This document shows, piece after piece, positions 23,959-36,034 of a stretch of DNA of 64,000 bases. The notes below the pieces were generated by a model that saw only the letters and a program-made list of their open reading frames with translations, was not told the origin of the DNA and ran no database searches. The DNA comes from Anadara kagoshimensis. Lineage: Eukaryota > Mollusca > Bivalvia > Arcoida > Arcidae. Every line of letters begins with the position of its first letter. The stretch's first letter is position 1. The position numbers and the translations under genes were made by a program. The DNA lies in contig JACFYK010000022.1 of assembly GCA_021292105.1 (NCBI GenBank), positions 295,501-359,500 of the forward strand, in the 5' to 3' direction.

Positions 23959-24979
23959 CTATAATAAATTAAAAATAAATAGATAAAACTTAATACAAAA
24001 TTTACCAAAAAATACATTTTTACACCACACTTAAATAACGTTATCATTGATGTATTTAGTATATATTAGTCATAACATAAACTGTGTTTTAATATTAAAT
24101 ATTATATATTATTTTATACCGGCGCGCCACTAGAAGATAGTGAAAATTTGAGAAAGTTCAAGACAGTCAAACACTTTTCACGAGAGGGGCGTATTTTAAC
24201 ATAGGTATATAATTAGAAAGAGATAATTCCATTTTACCAAAAAAAGGAAACAGATTTTTTTTTAAAAAAAAGATTGTATATCACGGGATTCAAGCAAAAT
24301 AACAGTTTTTGACAATATAATTTTCAGTGTAAAAAATCAACAGTCCGTTCATAACAACCAAAATTATAGAACGGTATTTTCCAAGCTTTAAATTTTAGGT
24401 AACATGGTCGAAAATTTAAAAAAATGTTGATTTGTTTTTCATGAATAAAACTTCAAGCACAGAAACAAAATCCAGAGACCAAATTTTCACCTAACTATTG
24501 ATATAAGACCCCCCCCCCCTCCCCAAAAAAATAAAATAATAATCAGAGACATGACTTACCAAACAATTTAAATAAATCCCTAGAATGATAAAAAATTAAA
24601 CAATATATATACTATTGTTACCCGGCAAGTGAACCAAGCGGCCCCAACAGAGGCACTTGACCATCCAATAATCAATGTCTGGGACAATACAAAAAGAAAT
24701 TACCAAAAGAAAATTCACCATTTTTTCTTTCATTTGATATGGTTTTGAATATGTTTTAACGTCTTTATTACATTTTAATTACCGTGTGAAGTCACGACCT
24801 AGACGCAATAATTTTAGAAAAATAGTGGTAAAAATGGCCCATAACTTTCTTATAGATACATGCTGCTTGTCGTGTCACTTTGAGATTGCCACAGCTCAGT
24901 AAATATTCTATAAAGCTTGGCAAAAATCGTACCAAAATAAACATACTTTAATTTATTACACTTTATGTAAAGAAATGTT

Positions 24980-27872
24980 GATATGCCTATGGGCCTTAAC
25001 GCTCACCTGAGGAAGAGTACATATCGTATGCAAAGGTTCAATGACCTTAAAAAAAAGAGAATATCAAAATATTCATCAGTAAGGGCCAATTGCAAGCATT
25101 TTTGCAAGTTAATCATTATAATTTTTTTATAAGTATGCTATATATAACATATCTAAAGTCTAGCTAAAATATATTTTTTATAAACAGCTAAAACATCTAT
25201 ATATTAAAATGTGCATTAGGCCAATACCTACAATATTCTAAGATACATACCTACACAAAAAGTTTATAGTTTTTGAGATATTTAACCATTTAAGTATTTG
25301 TTCCTGTCTTTGACCTTGACCTTTGAAACTATGACCTTTATTCATATATCAAAATGATCGTTAGGCCAATATCTACAATATTCCAATATGTCCAATACAT
25401 GCCCATACAAAAAATTTATAGTTTTTTTTAGATAATTAACTATTTCATTATTAGTTAACATCTATGACCTTGACCTTTGAACCTATGACCTTTACTCATA
25501 TATCAAAATGATTGTTGTGCAAATGCCTACAATATTTTAATATACATGCCTATACAAAAAGTTAATAGTTTTTTAGATAAGTATTGGTCCGCATCTATGA
25601 CCTTATCCTTTGAACCTATGACCTTCATCCATATATCAAAATGATGGTTAGGCCAATGCTTACAATATTCAAATAAACATGCTTATACAAATGGTTTATA
25701 GTTTTTTAGATAAAACTATTTGAGTATTTGTTCACATTTACGACCTACCTTTGAACCGATGACCTTCATATATCACATTGATCGTTAGGCAAATACCTAC
25801 AATTTTCTAAAATGCATGTATATACAAAAAGATTATAGTTTTTGAGATAATTAACCATTTAAGTATTGGTTCGTGTCTATGTCCTTGACCTTTAATCTAT
25901 GACCTTCATTTATATATCAAAATGATCGGTAGGCCAATACCTACAATATTCTAATATACATGCCAATACAAAAAGTTTATAGTTTTTTTAGATAAATAAC
26001 CATTTATGTATTCGATTGCATCTATGACCTTGACTTTTGAACCTATGACCTTTATTCATATATCAAAATGATCATTGTGAAAATGCCTACAATATTTTAA
26101 TATATATGCCTATACAAAAAATGTATAGTTTTTTAGATAATGAACCATTTCAGTATTCGTTCAATTCTATGACTTTGACTTTTGAACCTATGACCTTTAT
26201 TCATATATCAAAATGACCGTTATGCCAATACTTACAATAAACCAATATAAACTTTATAGTTTCTGAGATATTTAACCATTTAAGTATTCGTTTGCATCTA
26301 TGACCTTGATTTTTGAACCTATGACCTTTATTCATATATTAAAATGATCGTTGTGCAAATGCCCACAATATTCCAATATACATGCCTATACAAAAAGTTT
26401 ATAGTTTTTGAGATAATTAACCATTTAAATATTTGTTCGTAACTATGACCTTGACCTTTGAACCTATGACCTTCATTCATGTGTCAAAATGATTATTAGG
26501 CCAATGCCTACAATATTCTAATTTACACGCCTATTCTGTAGTCCGATCACATTTTCAGTGATGAAAAAACATGTTTTAAATGGGTGGTGTGATTCAAACT
26601 TAGATATCTCACTTGATTTAATTTTAATATATTTGAAATTTCACAGGTGTTAATGGAACATATTTTTTGATATTTTGAATATTTTTTGCAAATATTCTCG
26701 ACTTTTTCAATGTTTTGCTTTTAATTATGAATACATTTTAATAAACTTTTTTCGCTGAGAAGTAAATACTCATTCGTTTGCAGTCTTGTTTTAAAGATAA
26801 GTATTTAAAAACACTATTTTTCTATCTACATGGTTAAATTATTAATATTCACTGTAATTTTTTAGTTTTTAAGAGTCAAAATTTAGTAATAATTTGAAAG
26901 GTAGCTGTTGTCCCTCTCATATGTTGATATGGCATATTCGACAGTTCCATTCACACAAGTCATTCAACATTGGGTTCTGATTGGCTAATACGTATTCACG
27001 CGATACGGGTTTATACAGGTGTTTCTATTCCTAACCAGTATACGTCACGGTCTATCCCATTGAACTTGTTTATGAATAAACAACAGATAAAACAGCACAC
27101 AGATCAAAATTATGAATAAAATTCATTTATTACACATGTTTGGCCTAGAACGACACAATTTTTAAATTCTATGTTTTAAAACTACAAAACCTTCAAGCTC
27201 ATCTAACAAAGCCGCGACTTTGTCTCAAAAGATGTAGTTATTGGCGATAATGCCTTTTACTACGTGATACGCATTGTCTGAATTCAGGTGCGCGTCTGAT
27301 AAAAACCAGTTTTATTTGATTTTAGACTAAAAATAAGAAATATAATCAAATTATTTAAACACATGTTATAAAAATAACAGATCTACAAATAGCATTAATG
27401 AAATTTGAGGCAAGTAATTCACGATCTTTTTAAGGCCACATCGGTTTTCATCACTGAATAAGTGATCGGACTATAAAAGTTTATAGCTTTAAAGATATAT
27501 TGACATATACCTTAATTTTAGAGATTGTCCCCTTAAGTACCTTGCTATTTCCCTTATTTTAGCCTCAACAGTTACGATTTGTGCAAATCTGAAACTAGGT
27601 GATCTAAGTATGTTTCACATGAAATATCTAAGCTATATCTCTTGTAAGTTCAGAGGAGATGATTTTAAAAGATTTTTACAATTTCCCTCTATATGGGACC
27701 CCAAGGGGAAATAATCCTTTCATTTGTGCAAATCTGTATGGCCTTCACCTAGGCATCATTATCACTAAGTTTCATCAAATTTGGCTTGGTAGTTTTAGAG
27801 GAGATTAAAATGTACTAAGTTAATGCACGACGAACGACACACAACGCACGACGCACGACAGACGACGGACGG
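24980..27872 (+). repeat. Composite mollusc-type repeat, copy 1 (142-bp tandem array plus tail)
   Basis: It opens with GCCTTAACGCTCACCTGAGG. About ten units averaging 142 bp follow at 25160-26535, each with TATGACCTTGACCTTTGAAC, ATATATCAAAATGATCGTTA and ATACAAAAAGTTTATAGTTT. It ends in a GGAGAT-rich tail and ACGCACGACGCACGACAGAC near 27840. The 931-bp TIR element interrupts it between the array and the tail. A second copy in the same orientation lies at 36750-39060. Confidence 0.85.
26541..27471. mobile_element. 931-bp non-autonomous TIR element
   Basis: The left end GTCCGATCACATTTTCAGTG (continuing ATGAAAA) equals the reverse complement of the right end with about two mismatches over 28 bp. 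TA dinucleotides flank both sides. It splits a tandem-repeat unit whose two halves resume at 26538 and 27474, which proves insertion. No coding capacity. Its terminal GTCCGRTC, with flanking TA, is shared with the 4.4-kb element at 29149-33533. Confidence 0.88.
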
Positions 27873-27985
27873 CGAATCATTGCAACCATACATTGGAAGT
27901 CCGAGTTTGTCTTCTATTTCATCTGTAAAATATTTATAAATATACAAAAATAGGGTCAAATATTAGACAGTTGTTTGAAAAATCA

Positions 27986-28013
27986 TTTTATTTATTTATT
28001 TATTTATTTATTA
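27986..28013. repeat. (TTTA)n microsatellite
   Basis: About seven TTTA units. Confidence 0.9.
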
Positions 28014-28259
28014 TCTTTTTGTGTCCAGTATTCACTACAGACTGTTTTAACAAGTATTTTTATCATTTACATTATAAGGTGTATGGTTACGATGTAATGG
28101 TCTTGGTGGTCACAGCGTTAGCTCTTAATCCCGAGACCTGTCATCGCTGTAGGTTGTGTGATCCAAGCAGATTGTGATTTTTTAAAACAAATGATCCGAA
28201 CTACTATCATCTGAATGTAATGAACAAGACATGAAAATTGTTTTTGATTATTATTGGTA

Positions 28260-28945
28260 TTTTGTCTAGTACATGTACTCATCACGAATCGCTGCTTATG
28301 CAATTCTTGACTTGTGCACAGGAACATTGTCGTGCAGCATTCCAGCAGGTTTATAGTTGATTAACAGAACACCCTAATCCCAAAACACAGTGGCCATGAC
28401 TTTGCCAGCTGATGGTTGGGTTTTGATTTCCTTTGGTGGGGGTGAGCCAGGGTGCTTCTATTGCATGGACTCTTTTTGGGTTTCTAGGTCCCAATGATGA
28501 ATCCATATTTCATCACCAGTTACTAAACGTATATGGAAGCTCTCCGGGTTATCATTATAAATGCAGAGACGCTCCCGACTTGACTGGAATGTTTGGAAGC
28601 CATCCTGCACATTAAGGTTTCTGGGGACCCATCTTGCGGATACTTTTGACATGCCAAGATGATCGTGGATAACCGTGTATATACTTCCATGTGAAATGTC
28701 ACACTCCCTAGCTATGTCATCAATCCTAATTCGACGATCATTCATGATGAAGGTGCCCACAGATGTGACAATTTCATTTGTGATGGCATCAGCTGGCGGA
28801 CCTGAACGTGGGTCATCTTTCAGTGAGTTGCTCCCACGTTTAAATTCAGCTGAATATTGTGCCACTGTGGAATAGGCAGGACCAATGTCACCATACACCT
28901 CGGTATTTGGCCGGAACTTTATTACTGCCCTAAAATCATTAAATT
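28260..28945 (-). pseudogene. Mariner-type transposase, internally deleted
   Basis: The open part (28458-28898) reads YGDIGPAYSTVAQYSAEFKR, then SLKDDPRSGPP, the helix-turn-helix region RRIRIDDIARECDISHGSIY, VSARWVPRNL, and the first catalytic Asp in VTGDEIWIHHWDLETQKESMQ. Downstream, in broken frame, KHPGSPPP, INYKPAGM and LHDNVPVHKSRIA are recognisable, so the second Asp block (HDN) survives. The bases between the KPAGM and LHDN blocks are missing (about 40 codons compared with full mariners), there is an internal loss near the N terminus, and the third acidic residue region was not found. A canonical product is about 345 residues, so this cannot be active. Terminal repeats were not identified. 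It lies in the receptor intron on the same strand as the receptor. Confidence 0.93.
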
Positions 28946-29586
28946 TTCAATCATTCCTTAATGGTCACCAACATTTAATGCTTTTGAGAATTACACAAAT
29001 ATGTTGTGACAAATAAACTTGATATGTTTAAAATGGTGGAATGTTGTGTTGTCTAAATAAGTAAAAAAATATTTGTTACGCCTGACTAAATACGCTGTTC
29101 TATGAACATTCTGACTTCCCCTCGTATTTCAGCATGAAAGTTCCCTACTAGTCCGGTCTGTTAGCAACATAAATATGTACAATTGTGCAAAGTATGATAC
29201 CAACATGAAACTTTCCATGAATACAGTTTGTTATGTCCTTAACAAAATTAGATATAGACCCAATCTCAAAAAGTCTCCGATTTCCGGTATGACGTCATCA
29301 ATATTCCTCCTTTATACAAGAAACTTCTTTAATTGTCATAAATTAAGTGTGGGCAGATGTGGCTTACTTGGCGGTTTACAAATGCATTTTTATAGAAATA
29401 TATATAGATAATTACATTTTCAACACATATGAATAAATATTTTAATTCAATTTTACACAAATTATTCATTTTTGCAAATTTTAATACCATTAAAATACTA
29501 CAAAGTATTATAATTATATTGTTTTGTATAGATAATTTCACCTGGTGATTACACAGAATATCCTTGGCGGTAATACTTAATTCTCA

Positions 29587-29702
29587 AAAAAAAAAAAAAT
29601 AAATAAAAATAAAAAATGAAATAAATAAAAAAATTAATTAGTCAATCAAATAATTAGTTAATTAATTAACAATTTAATAATAATAATAATAATAATAATA
29701 AA
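29587..29702. repeat. A-rich/(TAA)n low-complexity block
   Basis: An A-run with TAAATAAA repeats passes into about nine AAT units at 29676-29700, inside the 4.4-kb element. Confidence 0.85.
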
Positions 29703-30420
29703 CAACTAAAAATATCCACCATTGTCATACGTGGCGCACAACAATTTAAGTGACTCTGATCTCAATATTTACTATATTTGCCATATATTAATTGTTACAA
29801 TTTTTAACCTGTCTAGACCTCGTGTATCTGTATAATAGAAACTAGAGAAAATGTTGTTAATGTCAAGAAGATTTAGCCAAATCTCTTGTTTGTCCTGCCA
29901 ATAGTAAGAGGCATGATAAGGGGCTGGATATAGAACATTGTCACGAGACCTCGAGAAATGTGCAGAAATGGGTCCCCTAGCTAGTACCATAGTTTTTTAA
30001 ACCGTTTTGATGGTGGTAATGGTATAGATGAAATTTATAAATAACTCCGCAAAATTTCAAAAATCATATGGAAATAAATATGATTTTTGAGAGATTAAAA
30101 ATGTTGGACACAAGGAAAGTAGGCATGCGGACAGTTTTGGTCACGCCTTCAAGAAAATATATTTGATTCTTTTGTGAAAAAGATGATGACTTCAACAACC
30201 TTGTATCGGCTCAGACTCTAGGCATAGATGAAAGAGTTTGCTTTCCTGCTTTGAAGCTAGGGGATAAAAAATTCTTGCTTAAAGTGAGGATGATATGATC
30301 GTAATTGACACATAATATTACAAAGTGTTTCTAATGGGTCTCTATAATAGGCTATGGAAAGTACAAGAAAGTTGTTAAAGTGAACAAGACTTCGATAGTC
30401 TTGTGTATGGCATAGCTACT

Positions 30421-32860
30421 ATGGATGTTTGCCATGTTAACTATGCTAGATGGTTAGATACCATTTTTTCTCAAAACACTCAATGAACTTAACATTAGAC
30501 ATCCAGCAGTATTTGAAACGTTCAAGAAAGGGCACTGTGTCACTCAGACAACTGTTCGACCGTTTTCTGCCATGTTAGATGGCCAAGCACATGAACAAAA
30601 TAACAGAAATGTCAAATCAGAAGGAGGAACTATAGGATTACTTAGCAATCCACAAGCCCTGCTACAATGGATGGTTGATGGGTCAGAAATTGGCAAGATT
30701 ATTTCTGAATTTGAAACAGGAGCAGGGATGGATATACCAAATGACGAATACCAACACCATCACGAGGCTTTTGATAAAAGATTCCAAAACCATGTTTTAA
30801 AAGTTGAAGAGGTAATGACTGATGAAGGAATCCTTTTGAACATTAGACATCCAGCAGTATTTGAAACGTTCAAGAAAGGGCACTGTGTCACTCAGACAAC
30901 TGTTCGACCGTTTTCTGCCATGTTAGATGGCCAAGCACATGAACAAAATAACAGAAATGTCAAATCAGAAGGAGGAACTATAGGATTACTTAGCAATCCA
31001 CAAGCCCTGCTACAATGGATGGTTGATGGGTCAGAAATTGGCAAGATTATTTCTGAATTTGAAACAGGAGCAGGGATGGATATACCAAATGACGAATACC
31101 AACACCATCACGAGGCTTTTGATAAAAGATTCCAAAACCATGTTTTAAAAGTTGAAGAGGTAATGACTGATGAAGGAATCCTTTTGAAGAAGGTTCTCTC
31201 TGCTATCAGTTGCTTGTTAAAGAATTGTAGATGAAAAAGCATGTGATTCCGTAAAAACAGCCACAAAACTCGGGCAAAAACAGTTTTTGTCATATTATAG
31301 AAACCGAACAGTTGGAGGGAAACATCTATCCATGATCCATTAAAAGAAACAATATCCAATTTTTCAGAAAAAAAACTACCTTAGGAATGAGCAAAGGAAA
31401 TGCAAAAATGTTTCCATTGAGAAAAGACTGCCAAGTTTTTTCTCATCTCTTAATTGCTTGCCAAACCAGACAAGGTGGTCTTAGCGATTTTTTCAGTCAC
31501 GAAAATCATCCATATCCACCATTTATATCTGAATATGAACAAATAAGAAAAAGGAATAAATCAGCTGTTTGATTTGTCTATAAAACTATGGTAAAACTGA
31601 ATTTACTACTCCAGCGGCATCTGTTGTTATTATTGACGGGCCAGCAATTGTTCTCATGACAAAGCCTAAAACCATGTGAAGTTTCAAAAACTATAGCAAG
31701 AATGTCTTTCAGTGGCCTTATGTCCCACCAGGGACGAAGAGGATAGGTAGGTCTTTCAGTCCCTTATTTTGACTTATGTGAGAAATGCTGATAGAGTGGA
31801 TATCATTTTTGATCTGTAACTTGACCATAGTCTTAAATCTGAGACAAAGGAACGACGTGGGACAGGAAGAAATTAAAGTGTCACCAACAACAATAATACC
31901 AAAAGACTAGAATGCATTTCTGAAGTTTAACAGAACCAAGGAAAACTTTTTAAGTTGGTAGCAGAAGATTTAGTAAAGATAGATATTGAAAACAATGATA
32001 ATTGTATGCACATATCTTGATAAAGTTATTTCATTAAACGCTTGGCACTTCAGCTTCATCACCTTGTGGACACAGGAAGGCTGACACGAGGCTATTATTA
32101 CATTCCAAGGATGCAGCAAGTATTTGGCATGATAAAATTCTCATAAGATCAGTCGACTCTGATGTAGTTGCAATAGCACTGTATGCATTCCATTCGTTAA
32201 ATGTAACAGAACTATGGATCGAAATTAGTACGGAAAACACAGGCGGCATTTGCTAATACATCAGTCCTGTCATACACTAACTGCTCTTCAGTTTTATTCC
32301 GGCATGCATTTACTAGATGTGAGACCGTGTCTTCATTTGTTGGACGTGGTAAGAAAACAGCATGGGGTGTGTGGGAAGTTGTTCCTGAACTAACATTTCT
32401 GTTCATGACTTTGTGTAGCTGTCCGCATAAAATATCTAATCAATTATTTACCTTGTTGGAAAACACATTGTCTTGTTGTACGGTAGAACAAGTTCATCTG
32501 ATTTGTAAATGAATGTTGCTAAACGTAAGTCAAAAATGAATCGTGCAATCGAAAACATACCACCAACAAAAGCAGCTCTTTTGCAACATTCGAAGTAAGC
32601 CATTTTGCAAACAGGTTTTATCTGGAGTCAGTGTCTTGTGAGAATGCCAGAAATACCAGATTTATGCTGCTGGAGTTAAAATAAAGGCGATGAAAGGTTT
32701 GTTCCCTCGTGGACAGATCTAGCTGAAGCTTCTCGTCACTGCTAAGAACTTATACACTGTTATTGCAAAGTAAGATGTGCAAAAAGATGTAAATGCATCA
32801 AATCTTCTTTAAAGTGCATACATTTGCGTGACTGTGGCCCTCAAGAGGATGATATTTAGT
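30421..32860 (+). pseudogene. Large transposon-borne protein of a widespread unnamed invertebrate family, broken
   Basis: In order along the plus strand are NYARWL (near 30437), HPAVFETFKKGH and RPFSAMLDGQAHEQNNRNVK (30500-30620), ALLQWMVDGSEIGKIISEFE (30658-30715), then IACQTRQGGLSDFFSHENH PYPP (31460-31520). Further on come SVDSDVVAIAL and SLNVTELWIE (32150-32220), SFVGRGKKTAWGVW (32330-32372), PPTKAALLQHSK (32560-32596) and a Cys-rich end with ELIHCYCKVRCAKRCKCIKS (32740-32810). I recognise this order from very common multi-copy genes of cnidarians and molluscs. They are usually annotated as uncharacterised; I cannot give a catalytic function. The copy has several stops and frameshifts and an exact internal duplication. 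Its position between terminal inverted repeats argues that the family is mobile-element cargo or its transposase. Confidence 0.75.
30493..31188 (+). repeat. Exact 348-bp tandem duplication (two units)
   Basis: 30493-30840 and 30841-31188 appear identical by eye, each starting CATTAGACATCCAGCAG and ending CCTTTTGAA. The length is 116 codons, so the reading frame stays open through both copies (30572-31234). Confidence 0.95.
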
Positions 32861-34310
32861 ATGGGATTAGCCATGTGGAACATAATCTTTAGTTGCTAAA
32901 AGTACTGGTTTGTCTAGTTATCTGTTTTACCTGCTTAGATGCTTACATATTCTAACTATATGTTCTTTTATTCATACTTGTGATATTTGATAACTATAAT
33001 AGGCAAAATCATTCCAAAAACTATGTCTTTGTCAGGGACAGAATTGTTTTATTACAACAATTTGATTAGAATCTCGCGCATGCGCATTTATTTAAGTCAA
33101 TATTTTTAATGGTTATGAACATCATTTTGTACTATTAAACTTTGTCAAAGAAGTCTGCATTTTCTATCGAAATACGATAGTCGTAAACAATTATTAACTT
33201 TGCGGCAGCCATTTTGAATTATGACGTCATACTAAAGTATAGGAAGTACCTAGATACAACCAGTTTAAAATTTTGTTAAAAATAACTTTGTTTAACAATC
33301 CTGAAAACACTCTATAAAGCGGAAAAACATTCTATATCCACTGAAATGTGATATTTTCAACTGTGTTTCCTTTCGACGGCAGCCATTTTGAAAAATGACG
33401 TCATACGGAGAAATATGGTGCGAGCAAGTTGGGTCTATATCTAATTGTGATTGCAATAGTGCCAACTAATATTCCTGTAAGTTTCATGCTGGTATCACAT
33501 TTTGCACAATCTATGTGCTAACAGACCGGACTATACAGCTCATCTTTTAGTTTTTACATAACATTATTACAATTAATGTAGGCGTTAGTTGACAGGTATC
33601 TTTATCTTAATTAAAACACCTTTTTAGCTTGGAATTTGGTAAAAAGTGCTCGTGATCTTTGACCTTCGTGTTGCTATTGCCAGTCTATTTTTTTAATTTC
33701 ATAAGTAATGTTTTAGGACTTAATAGTCAAGAATAAGAATCACTTGGGCTTTATCGTACTCATGATTACAAGAATTAACATATTTGTTACGAAAAAAAAT
33801 TTCTACTTAAAATCGTGATTTTTCTTGACTTTTGACCCTCTAGATCACGAGACCTATTAGCTATTTTTAGTAACGGCTATAATTTAAAATCTTTTCGGTC
33901 ATATATGCTCAATACTGGTATACACAACGTAACACTGCATAATTATGTAATTTGCATGTATTAGACTGGCACTGAAATCCCATGTTAACCTTGCGTATTT
34001 TTGTCCAGAACGGGAAAGGGTTGAAGAATGACCATAGACTATATAACATCACATTGTGTCATCAAAGTTTAGAAGATTTTCCCAACAAATTCCTAAACAA
34101 ATTATCAACTTCCATCATTTTAAAAACTGTCGGAGAACATACTATGCAATATGATATTTACAAAACCATTAATAAATTATTACGGGTTTTTATTCAAAAT
34201 TAAAGATGTTCTGAAATAAATGCCGAGCATAACGTGCCAAAAATATCCATTAAAACCTTTATAATCTCTATACGACTTATAATTTAATAAAATAACTTGA
34301 GCTCACTTAC

Positions 34311-36006
34311 CAAGTATACCAATAGGCAACCAACAAAAACAATCCGTAATGACTACCATAAGGAGCATCGTCGCGGCATCTCGGTCTCTAGATGTAAGAG
34401 TACTTCTTACACGTCTTGATGACATCTGGATTTCTCTGAAGATGACAAGCTGTCCAATAGCAATCACTAAGAATACTACAAAGTTAAATCCAAGGAAAAC
34501 AACAACACTGTAAAGTTTTCCTTCAACGTAACCGACAGTCAATGGTAATGCTATACAAACTCCTGAATACGAGTAGAACGTGTGATACAGTTGACCCGGG
34601 ATAATAGCTGATGCAGAAGCAATGGCCCATGCAAAAAGTGACATCAAATGTGCCTGTTTTGTCGTGATTCTGGGGCCTCCGATTGGATACTTCACAGCAA
34701 GAACCCTGTCTACTGTAATAAACAATATAAAGAGGACAGAAGACTCACTCGAAACAAAAGAAATTGTTCCAGACAGTTCACACAGCAAGTTGTTTTTCCA
34801 GTCATATTCACGCCAAGCATACTGTCCTTTGAACTTTGCGTCATGAGCAGCAATTATCAGCATGTAAAACCCCATCAATGCATCAGATACACTGAGATTG
34901 GTTACAAACGTAATAAATGTTTCATTTGTTGTTTTTGCTCCTCCCGTAAATCGATACACTACAACAAATATATTGCCTAATGCTGCCATTATCCCGATTA
35001 TCCAGAGAAAAATTCTTAAAACACCATCTTCAATCAAGTCATTGCAACCCGAGACAGCATCTTTTGGAGCATGACAGTTCCCCGTAGTTATTAGTTTCGG
35101 CTTCATACAACAGACACTGTATGAGTCTGTGTAAATAAGATTTAATTTTCTGTTTTCTTGGAAGTAGTTATTCCTAATACGCAAATCATTCCCCTTTAAG
35201 TCTATGGACTTTAAAGATGTAAGATGGTTGAATGTATCACCGTTAAATTCAGTTAGAGCGTTATTACTTAAATCAAGGTGTTCTAAGGAGGCAAGGTCAG
35301 ACATTGCTTTACTGGAAATCTTTGTCAAAGCTTTGTTATCAGTAATAGTTAGATTGATTAATTTCCAGAGTCCTCTAAATGCATTGTCTTCAATATTTCT
35401 CAGTGTCGTGTCTGCAACTACTAGATCTGTAAGCGTACTGAATTTAATGAAAGACTCCAATTCCAATGACGACAAATGTGTACCATTTAGATTTAAGTAT
35501 TTTGTAAAGTTAACCTGTCTAAAAACACTTGTTTTCCCATTGAACTGTCGTAAAATATGGGACTCTCTCAAATCATTTATGTAAAATTTTCGCCCTTCTC
35601 CATTCTTATCTATGTAATCACCTACTACATGGCAGATTGAAAAAGCAATTGATTCGTTTTTAACCACTTTGGAAAACGGATGGGTTTCCCAATCAAAGAC
35701 ATCCTTATATAGATCAATCAGATACTGTTTATGAGGAACCCTCCTTAGACAATTGATGTGAATACCACTGATACCACAATTACTGGCCTTGTGGCAACAA
35801 TAAAACTCATCAAATCCACCATAACAGTCTATATTTTGGTCGCATATCATTTCAGCTTTCAATTGCTTGCAGCTACCATCTACACACAGACAATGAGTCA
35901 CATTATTTGGGCAAATCTCTGAAAAATTAAACCGTGGATGAGAAATATTATCCAATAATTTAAGCTCAAACAAAACATAATTCGCAGTTAACGACCTAAA
36001 AAGCAT
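34311..36006 (-). CDS. LDLa/LRR G-protein coupled receptor (GRL101/relaxin-receptor-like), main exon
   Basis: This is a plasma-membrane receptor of the LGR family. Numbering from the ATG at 36006, residues 39-71 form one LDLa module (CLCVDGSCKQLK ... CDQNIDCYGGFDEFYC). About five leucine-rich repeats cover 165-290 (LEHLDLSNNALTEF is typical), and hinge cysteines lie at 299, 300, 311 and 321. Helices are TM1 330-352, TM2 363-387, TM3 410-436 with the DRV motif (433-435), TM4 452-470, TM5 494-524 and TM6 543-565. The exon ends mid-codon at a GTAAGT donor; TM7 is in 23756-23958. There are fewer LRRs than in vertebrate RXFP1/2. The ATG may not be the true start: the frame is open upstream to 36034, just after a TTTTCAAG acceptor, and no signal peptide is encoded, so an upstream exon is likely. 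Glycosylation sequons (NFS, NVT) sit near the LDLa. The ligand is unknown; insulin/relaxin-like peptides are the ligands of related receptors. Confidence 0.92.
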
Positions 36007-36034
36007 CCAAAGTTTGCTGATGTATTTGTATTTT

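Larger units (their letters stand above)
29149..33533 (+). mobile_element. 4385-bp TIR DNA transposon carrying a large broken gene
   Basis: The left end TAGTCCGGTCTGTTAGCA is the reverse complement of the right end, except for small differences after 16 bp. The inverted similarity continues imperfectly for about 150 bp: ATTGTGCAAA, GATACCAACATGAAACTT, ATTAGATATAGACCCAA and TATGACGTCAT occur in the same order in both arms. TAC flanks both ends, so the target duplication is either TAC (3 bp) or, if the terminal TA belongs to it, TA (2 bp) as for the 931-bp element. Inside, on the plus strand, lies the gene at about 30420-32860. The superfamily is not one I can name with confidence. Confidence 0.82.
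23959..34310 (-). other. 10.35-kb intron of the receptor gene
   Basis: It is bounded by a GTAAGT donor (34310-34305) and a TTATAG acceptor (23960-23959), phase 1. Its contents, read left to right, are AT-rich DNA, a composite tandem repeat, a 931-bp TIR element, a mariner relic and a 4.4-kb TIR element. Between 23959 and 24980, and between 33534 and 34310, I see nothing specific. Confidence 0.85.

Noticed and set aside
31108-31359. 83-residue minus-strand ORF
   Set aside because: Antisense to the transposon-borne gene, with no independent support.
34622-35584. Plus-strand ORFs of 74-126 residues
   Set aside because: They are antisense shadows of the receptor exon.
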